This document shows, one piece after another, positions 1 to 5,041 of a stretch of 6,931 nt of DNA. Source of the stretch: an uncultured Opitutaceae bacterium (GTDB taxonomy: Bacteria > Verrucomicrobiota > Verrucomicrobiia > Opitutales > Opitutaceae); NCBI GenBank assembly GCA_903885525.1, contig CAISJA010000077.1, forward strand, positions 1-6,931. The letters are read 5' to 3'. The notes beneath the pieces were generated by a model. It was not told the DNA's origin, ran no database searches, and saw only the letters and a list, made by a program, of their open reading frames with translations. Position 1 is the first letter of the stretch, and each line of letters starts with the position of its first letter. Position numbers and translations under genes: made by a program.

Positions 1-28
1 AAGAAAAAAGCCCGCCGCCCGCAGGCTA
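1..28 (-). terminator. Intrinsic (rho-independent) terminator downstream of the kinase gene
   Basis: On the minus strand the sequence AGCCTGC, a five-base loop GGGCG, and GCGGGCT form a 7-bp stem with one T-G wobble, followed directly by TTTTTCTT. The stem arms lie at 27-21 and 15-9. It lies 65 bases past the kinase stop codon, which suits the end of the four-gene operon. An A-run on the upstream side (33-29) could give a weaker terminator in the other direction, so it may serve a convergent gene outside the window as well. Confidence 0.8.
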
Positions 29-92
29 TTTTTCATGCATCGAGGCCTCTTTCCGCCGAAGCGACGGACCGGTTTCGCAGCCGGGGCCAGGC

Positions 93-2249
93 TCAGGACT
101 GGCTTCCGTAGTACTTTTTGTAGCTGCGGTAGTACCGGTAATTGCTGTAGTATTCGATGCGCCGCGGGGAGAGGCCGTTGAGCACGATGCCGAGGAACTC
201 GGTTTTACCCTCGCGAAGATTTTTGATGTAGAGGCGGATGTGCTTCCGGAAGGCACGGTTGAAGCGGCACACGAAAATCACCTCGTCGGTGCTCTCCGCG
301 ATGAGCAGGGCATCGGTGACGGCCCCCATCGGCGGAGAGTCGATCAGGATGAGGTCAAAGTGCTGCTTGAGCGAGGCGAGGAACTGGCCGAAGACCGGTT
401 TTTCGAGCAGCTCGGTGGGGCTCTTGGAGCGGCCGCCGGAGCGGAGCAGGTAGAGATTCTCCCCGGTTTTGGTGATGCCGAGAGTGGGATCGGAGAGAGG
501 ATCGTCCGTGATGCGGGCCCCGGCTTCGAACCAGGCGATCAGCCCCGCCTCGTTGGTCAGCTTGAACAGGCGGTGGAGGATCGGGCGGCGCATGTCGCAG
601 TCGAGGAGGAGCACGCGTTTGCCGTGGCGGGCGAAGGAGGCGGCGAGATTGCAGCTGATCATCGTCTTGCCCTCGGCCGGGATGGTGCTCGTGACCAGAA
701 TGGACTTGGGGAAATCGAGTTTGGAATGAATCTTCACCGAGCTGTACACACTGAGGAAGGATTCGAACCCGGGCGAGGTGAGGCTCCCGCTGACGAGGGC
801 ATGCTTCTCGCTTTCCGGGACACCAGCCAAATCGGGGATGATGCCGAGGAGGGGGGCACCGATGAAGCCCTCGACGTCCCAGGCGCTCTTGATGCGGTCG
901 TCGAGCAAACTCAGGCCGATGGCGACGCCGAAGAGGACGGTGAGGCCGAGGCCGGTGCAGGTCTTGATGATGCTGGTCAGGTTCAGCGCGTAGGGGCGGC
1001 CGGCCGGGGTGGCGCGGTCCAGCGGCTTGACCGGGATGTTTTCGAGGTTCTTCGAGGTGGTGGTCTGGTTGAGGCGGTCGAGGATCTGGATGTAGTTGTT
1101 TTTGGCGACGGTGGCCTGGTTCTCTAGGCTCTTGAACTCGACGGAGAGATCGCCGAGGCGTAGCTGGTCCTTTTCGGCCGTCTTGTACTCCTGCTCGTAG
1201 GCCTGTTCGGAATCGCGGGCCTTGGTGAACTGGGTGCGGAGGTCGGCGATGGCCTGCACGATGTTTTTCTGGATCTGCTGGGTGACCACATCGATGCTGT
1301 TGGAGAGGTCGACCATCTTGGGGTGGCGCTCCAGGTAGCGCTCGCTGTAGATCGACTGCTGGCGGGTCAGGTCCGCGAGCTGCACCTTCAGAGTGGCGAT
1401 GCTGCCATAGGCGGAGATATAGCCGACCTCAAGCAGGTTGCCGTTTTCGGCCTGCATTTTCTCGATCTGCCGAAGCAGGGTCTCATGATCCAGCCGGGAC
1501 AAGCGGGCGGTGGTCAGCTGGCCGTTGATGGCGCGGAGGCGCTCGGAGACGATATCGACGCTGGCGGAGAGGGAAACGAGGTTGTTCCGGCGCTTGTACT
1601 CCTGCAGCCTGGTTTCGGCGGTTTCAGACTCCTGGCGCAGCTCCTCGGCGCGGCTGCGCAAATAATCGACGGCGAACTCGTTCCTGCCGCCGACGTTTTC
1701 GATCAGGTAGCGCATGAACTGTTCGACGAAATGGTTGGCGACGATGGCGGCGCCTTCGGGATCGCGGTTTTGGACGGTGATGAGGATGAGGAAGCTGTTC
1801 CGGACGGACTCGGGACGGACGTTGCCGAGGAGGGCGGAGACCGGGGGCGGGGTGCCCCCGCCGTGCCGGTCGTGCAGATAGGGGCGTTGGAGAATCCTGA
1901 TCTCGTCCGGGGTGAAGGACTGGATGATCATGGAGCGCAGGCGGACGCTGTTGAGGATCAGGATGTAGGTGTTGAGGTCGATTTCGCTCTTGATGGAGGG
2001 GTCGACCACCTGCTCGTTCAGGACCACGCGCTCCGGGCGCTCAAACTGCATCGTGGCGGTGGCACTGTACATCGGGGTTTCCTGCGCCAGGTAGTAGCCG
2101 AGGGAGATGGAGACGAGCAGGGCGAGGGGGAGGGCGACCCAAAAGCGCTCGCGCAGGATGATGTAGTAGTCGCGCAGCGAACGCCGTTCCAGCACCTGGT
2201 CATCGTTGCCGTGAAGCGAACCGGCGGAGGGAGAAGGAGGGGAGGACAT
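93..2249 (-). CDS. Wzc-type polysaccharide co-polymerase / bacterial tyrosine autokinase (Wzz-GNVR-BY-kinase)
   Basis: A 718-residue inner-membrane protein that regulates chain length and export of a surface polysaccharide through cycles of tyrosine autophosphorylation (family knowledge). The Wzz domain starts near residue 24. Transmembrane helix 1 is about 36-54. A largely helical, coiled-coil-prone periplasmic region runs about 190-400, with a proline-rich segment (P406, P409, P415, P419) before transmembrane helix 2 at about 427-449. The cytoplasmic ATPase has Walker A TSTIPAEGKT at 520-529 (K528), Walker A' VLLLDCDMRRP at 546-556, and Walker B LILIDSPP at 633-640. The C-terminus has eight tyrosines between 700 and 714, the usual autophosphorylation cluster. 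Length is typical of fused Proteobacteria-type kinases such as E. coli Wzc, about 720 residues. The start is ATG at 2249, 9 bases after the OPX stop, with no clear Shine-Dalgarno sequence, so coupling to upstream translation is likely. The alanine at 525, where glycine is usual in PGEGK, is a mild deviation. The Wzc-like family assignment is firm; the polymer is unknown. Confidence 0.95.
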   Translation of the reverse strand: MSSPPSPSAGSLHGNDDQVLERRSLRDYYIILRERFWVALPLALLVSISLGYYLAQETPMYSATATMQFERPERVVLNEQVVDPSIKSEIDLNTYILILNSVRLRSMIIQSFTPDEIRILQRPYLHDRHGGGTPPPVSALLGNVRPESVRNSFLILITVQNRDPEGAAIVANHFVEQFMRYLIENVGGRNEFAVDYLRSRAEELRQESETAETRLQEYKRRNNLVSLSASVDIVSERLRAINGQLTTARLSRLDHETLLRQIEKMQAENGNLLEVGYISAYGSIATLKVQLADLTRQQSIYSERYLERHPKMVDLSNSIDVVTQQIQKNIVQAIADLRTQFTKARDSEQAYEQEYKTAEKDQLRLGDLSVEFKSLENQATVAKNNYIQILDRLNQTTTSKNLENIPVKPLDRATPAGRPYALNLTSIIKTCTGLGLTVLFGVAIGLSLLDDRIKSAWDVEGFIGAPLLGIIPDLAGVPESEKHALVSGSLTSPGFESFLSVYSSVKIHSKLDFPKSILVTSTIPAEGKTMISCNLAASFARHGKRVLLLDCDMRRPILHRLFKLTNEAGLIAWFEAGARITDDPLSDPTLGITKTGENLYLLRSGGRSKSPTELLEKPVFGQFLASLKQHFDLILIDSPPMGAVTDALLIAESTDEVIFVCRFNRAFRKHIRLYIKNLREGKTEFLGIVLNGLSPRRIEYYSNYRYYRSYKKYYGSQS
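1842..1862. repeat. GC-only inverted repeat inside the kinase gene
   Basis: The plus strand holds CGGGGGC at 1842-1848 and its exact complement GCCCCCG at 1854-1860, with loop GGGGT. A second register, GGCGGGG at 1846-1852 with CCCCGCC at 1856-1862 and loop TGC, is also perfect. It encodes a Gly-Gly-Gly-Thr-Pro-Pro-Pro stretch (residues 130-136) in the periplasmic Wzz part. It could form a very stable hairpin in mRNA, but G/C-only glycine and proline codons also explain it. Confidence 0.5.
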
Positions 2250-2258
2250 CGCGGTAAA

Positions 2259-2876
2259 TCAGATGAGGCGCTCGGGCACGTAGACGATGTCGTTTGGTTC
2301 CAGCAGGAAGGCGTTGTCGGCATCCTTGCCGGACCCCTTCCGGCCCTTGATCAGACTGTCCACGTCGATGGCGAAGACCTTTCTGGAGCCATCCGGCAGC
2401 ACACGGGTGACGGTGATGGCCGTGCCCTTGCCAATGTCGGTGATCCCGCCGGCTTTGGTGACCAGCTCGACCAGGGTGAAGGTGGATTCGATGGGAAGAG
2501 CGTAGCGGCCGGGATTGCGGATCTGGCCCTGGACGGAGACTTCCCGGAGGGCGTATTCCTCGACGTTGATGGTGACTTGCGGAGCGCGGAGGTAACGGCC
2601 ATCGCGGTAGGCGCGCTGGATGGCATCCTGGGCCTCGCCGAGGGTGAGGTTGCCGATCGAGATTTCGCCGATCAGGGGCAGGTTGATCCGGCCTCGCGCA
2701 TCGATGCGGGCCATGGACGTCAGGTCGTCCTCCTGGTAGATGGCGATCCGGACACGATCGGCCATCTGGAGCCGATGGACGAAGTTTTTCTTGGCTTCGG
2801 AGACGGCGTCAGCCCCCCGGAGACCGGCCAAGGCCAAGAGACCGAGCAGAAGGAGGAGAAGGCGGCAGGTGCTCAT
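2259..2876 (-). CDS. Short polysaccharide export protein (OPX / Wza family, Poly_export + SLBB)
   Basis: A 205-residue exported protein that should form the periplasmic part of the channel through which the polysaccharide leaves the cell. A hydrophobic signal peptide covers residues 5-19, with likely cleavage near ADA at 22-24. The only cysteine near it, C4, lies before the hydrophobic core, so there is no lipobox. The Poly_export domain is about 34-107, with the core LQMADRVRIAIYQEDDL and GRINLPLIGEISIGNLT. The SLBB domain is about 110-170 and contains VSVQGQIRNPGRYALP. The end, LLEPNDIVYVPERLI, matches the usual end of this domain set. E. coli Wza is about 380 residues and has a further SLBB copy and a C-terminal amphipathic helix crossing the outer membrane; both are absent here. 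The start ATG is 6 bases after the beta-barrel stop, and no Shine-Dalgarno sequence is visible. It precedes the kinase gene by 9 bases, the normal OPX-kinase pairing. Confidence 0.93.
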   Translation of the reverse strand: MSTCRLLLLLLGLLALAGLRGADAVSEAKKNFVHRLQMADRVRIAIYQEDDLTSMARIDARGRINLPLIGEISIGNLTLGEAQDAIQRAYRDGRYLRAPQVTINVEEYALREVSVQGQIRNPGRYALPIESTFTLVELVTKAGGITDIGKGTAITVTRVLPDGSRKVFAIDVDSLIKGRKGSGKDADNAFLLEPNDIVYVPERLI

Positions 2877-2882
2877 GGCGGG

Positions 2883-4031
2883 TTAAAACCGGCTGGCGAA
2901 GTCGAGGGTATAGTTGTTCCGCTCGAAATTCGAGGAGGTCAGGGTCGACCGGTTGTGCAGGAAGGCGTAAGTGAGATTGATCCGGAGATGTTCGTTGTAA
3001 CTATAGGAGGCCCCGAGGTTGCAGGAGAAGAACTCATCCTGCCGGGGGAGGTTGAGCTTCCCGAGGAAGGTATTCTGTCCGCCGCCGATGCCGGCGTTCA
3101 CCTGAAAGCGGCGGGTAAACACATAGTTGCCGCCGACCGTGCCGCTGAGAGTGTCGACGGAGACGGCGGTGGCGGTAGTGGAGAAATCGCGGCTGACTTG
3201 GCTGGAAAAAGTCAGCTTGCGGGTCGCATTCCAAGACAAGCTGAGGGAGGCACTCAGCTGGTTGAACTGCTCCTGGGTCGCCGACTGGTTTCGGAACTGG
3301 TAGCCGAGCCGGACCGTGCCATTGAGCTTGGGGAGGATTCCTCCGGTGGCTCCGAAAGAGAAGTTATGGTCGACGGTACGGCTCCGGTCGGTGAGGGACA
3401 GGCGGTAGCGATAACCCCCAAAAAGATCGAGCTTGGAGGAATAGACATAGAACATGTCCACGCCTTCGGAGACGTCGTGGAAGTTGCTCAAGGCGGTGTT
3501 GTTGATGTAGCGCTGGGAGAGGTAGCCGGTATTCGAGGTGAAATAGAACTGGCCGCTGACCGGATATTTGAGGTTCAGGCCCAGGGGGTAGCTCCACGAA
3601 TTGGTCCGGATGTTCACCGCGCTGTCAGCCTGGCTTGTACGGTAGGCATCGAGCGTCAGGGTGCCCGTGGTGCGGCCGGTGGATTTGCTGAACTCCACAT
3701 AGACGGAGGGATTCCAAGTATTCTGTCCGGTGATTTTGGCGTAACGCACATAATCCAGCACGACGCGGGTACTGACGGCGATGATGCCGGCCCGGCGCTT
3801 GAGCTCGAGGCCGATGCTGGCCGTGGTGCTGAAATCGCCCTGTCCGCCGTGTTGAGCGGTGATGTTGGAGTCGTACCCGAGGTTCACCTCGCCGAAGACA
3901 AAGACCTGATTGCGGGTCCCATCGATGTTGAGCAGGGCCAAAGCCGCCCGTGGGGTGAAAAGCGCGCAGAGCAGCGCGAAGCGGAGGAGGTAATGGTTGG
4001 CGTTTGCTCCCACGGGGGCGTCAGAGTTCAT
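2883..4031 (-). CDS. Outer-membrane beta-barrel protein of a polysaccharide export operon
   Basis: A 382-residue protein that should sit in the outer membrane. The signal peptide has a long N-region (residues 1-13), a hydrophobic core 14-25 and a likely cleavage after ALA at 30-32. The mature part begins with a barrel-like strand (NQVFVFGEVNLGYDSNI) and continues as alternating polar/hydrophobic strands with Tyr-, Asn-, Ser- and Thr-rich turns. It ends LDFASRF; a terminal phenylalanine is the classic sorting signature of outer-membrane barrels. About 350 mature residues would allow roughly 16-18 strands (estimate). It most resembles the beta-barrel porin type often found in exopolysaccharide clusters (BBP2/EpsL/GelF-like); this is judged by eye only. 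ATG at 4031 overlaps the upstream TGA as ATGA, which suggests translational coupling. GTG at residue 7 is a possible alternative start that would give a shorter N-region. The likely role is the outer-membrane pore for the adjacent OPX protein. Confidence 0.85.
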   Translation of the reverse strand: MNSDAPVGANANHYLLRFALLCALFTPRAALALLNIDGTRNQVFVFGEVNLGYDSNITAQHGGQGDFSTTASIGLELKRRAGIIAVSTRVVLDYVRYAKITGQNTWNPSVYVEFSKSTGRTTGTLTLDAYRTSQADSAVNIRTNSWSYPLGLNLKYPVSGQFYFTSNTGYLSQRYINNTALSNFHDVSEGVDMFYVYSSKLDLFGGYRYRLSLTDRSRTVDHNFSFGATGGILPKLNGTVRLGYQFRNQSATQEQFNQLSASLSLSWNATRKLTFSSQVSRDFSTTATAVSVDTLSGTVGGNYVFTRRFQVNAGIGGGQNTFLGKLNLPRQDEFFSCNLGASYSYNEHLRINLTYAFLHNRSTLTSSNFERNNYTLDFASRF

Positions 4032-4951
4032 ACTCCGCCGGGCAGGCGGTCCGGGCTTACGGTGATGTTGGTGGGCGGAGTGGTGGTGACGGTGGGATGG
4101 GCGCTGATATCCAGGGTGGTGTCCCCGGTTGGATTCGGGGCACCCGAGGCGGTTGTCTGGCCGGTGGCAAGCGCGGTGACTGCGGTGGACTGGTTCGATC
4201 CGACGGTCTGCCTCTCAATCTGCTCAAAGGAAACGGACATCCGGGCGTCGGCGGCCAAGGTCATTTTCCCATCGAGGACAAGCATCGCCCTGCTGTCGGC
4301 GACGGAGACGATGAGCCGGGGCGGCTGCCCGGTCTGGCCGGGACTGATGACGGCCTGCTCGCCCGGGTGCAGGACCGTACCGCCTTGGACGTTTACATTG
4401 GTCCGGACAGAGGCGTCGCCATCGAGCAAGGTCACGGTGAACGAATTGTCATCCGCCGCGACGGTGACCTGGCCGCCACGGATGGTCACACTGCCCAGCA
4501 GCGAATGGCACTCCAACGTTGTTCCCGCAAGCGGTCTGCTGGTGCAGATGCTGAGCTGGCCCTGGGGGAGAAACAGGTCGCATTGAGAGATGGAAGGCTC
4601 GGTCAGGGTGCCGCTGGGCTGCGGGCTGAACGGCTCCTGGGAGAACAGGTTGACCACGACATGGGTGCCTTCGTCCACGAACATGCCCGTACCATTGGAA
4701 AAGACAAAGGTCTGATGGGCGCCATCCTTGGTCTGAATGTCGGAGCCTGTCGCGTCGAACGCGACCGCCTGCCGGGCTTCCAGCTCTTTGCCCGCGACGA
4801 TTATTTTCGCTCCCCCCGTGGTTTCCACCAGGTATAACTTGCCTGTCGGTCCTTTTTTCTTGTCCGCTTGGGGCTGGGCGTGGACAGCTGGAAGGGCCAG
4901 CATCACAAGGACGATGAGAACGAAGAGAAGGCTCGTGCCATGCGGTTTCAT
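4028..4951 (-). CDS. Secreted FecR-domain protein, first gene of the export operon
   Basis: A 307-residue protein with a clear N-terminal signal peptide: hydrophobic residues 7-21 and likely cleavage after VHA at 23-25. Residues about 37-215 fit a FecR-like domain: an initial strand with ETTGG, then DIQTKDGAHQTFVFSNGTGMFVDEGT (in two pieces about 71-96), a later GSVTIRGG at 153-160, and GEQAVISPG at 197-205. The tail from about 250 is rich in Thr, Ser, Pro and Gly and looks disordered. Classical FecR has a cytoplasmic N-terminal part, one membrane helix and a partner sigma factor FecI; here there is no such cytoplasmic part and no sigma gene nearby, so a direct FecI-type regulatory role is unlikely. 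Cysteines at 124, 136 and 148 are exactly 12 residues apart. The stop overlaps the barrel start by four bases. A periplasmic scaffold, glycan-binding or assembly role is possible, but the function is unknown. No good Shine-Dalgarno sequence precedes the ATG; the signal peptide supports this start. Confidence 0.85.
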   Translation of the reverse strand: MKPHGTSLLFVLIVLVMLALPAVHAQPQADKKKGPTGKLYLVETTGGAKIIVAGKELEARQAVAFDATGSDIQTKDGAHQTFVFSNGTGMFVDEGTHVVVNLFSQEPFSPQPSGTLTEPSISQCDLFLPQGQLSICTSRPLAGTTLECHSLLGSVTIRGGQVTVAADDNSFTVTLLDGDASVRTNVNVQGGTVLHPGEQAVISPGQTGQPPRLIVSVADSRAMLVLDGKMTLAADARMSVSFEQIERQTVGSNQSTAVTALATGQTTASGAPNPTGDTTLDISAHPTVTTTPPTNITVSPDRLPGGV

Positions 4952-4984
4952 AGGCCAGTGTATTGTTTCCGGTCTGGGTGGGCG

Positions 4985-5023
4985 GATTGATCCTAAATAT
5001 AGGGTGTAACCCCTGCCTCAATC
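4985..5023. repeat. Inverted repeat GATTGA...TCAATC in the leuS-operon gap
   Basis: GATTGA at 4985-4990 is matched by TCAATC at 5018-5023, with 27 bases between. A smaller inverted repeat, GGGT-GTA-ACCC, lies at 5002-5012 inside it. No U-tract follows on either strand, so it is not a good intrinsic terminator for leuS. It could be an operator or a structured leader. Six matching bases at this distance can also occur by chance. Confidence 0.3.
4996..5021 (-). promoter_or_regulatory. Possible promoter for the export operon
   Basis: In the 90-base gap between leuS and the FecR-like gene, the minus strand has TATATT (5001-4996), one base from the -10 consensus, and TTGAGG (5021-5016) as a weak -35. 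Their spacing is only 14 bases; TATTTA two bases downstream would give 16 but fits the -10 consensus poorly. It is the most AT-rich spot near the operon start. The ATG lies about 45 bases downstream. Read-through from leuS is an alternative. Confidence 0.3.
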
Positions 5024-5041
5024 TATTTCGCAATGTGACTG

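Noticed and set aside
29..92. Possible small gene or second hairpin between the kinase stop and the terminator
   Set aside because: The 64 bases show no credible reading frame or strong stem; this is the operon's 3' untranslated region.
240..1127. A 295-codon open frame on the plus strand opposite the kinase domain
   Set aside because: It mirrors the Walker motif region of the kinase gene; its composition is dominated by Glu, Gly, Ala and Asp, typical of an antisense shadow.
1323..4586. A 1087-codon open frame on the plus strand running opposite the kinase, OPX, barrel and part of the FecR-like gene
   Set aside because: It lies antisense to four genes with clear domains and signal peptides. 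Its product is Gly-, Asp-, Glu- and Ala-rich with no recognisable domain, as expected for the complement of a G+C-rich coding frame. It crosses several gene boundaries.
4952..5041. Intrinsic terminator for leuS in the gap
   Set aside because: The inverted repeats are short, widely spaced and not followed by a U-tract on the minus strand.
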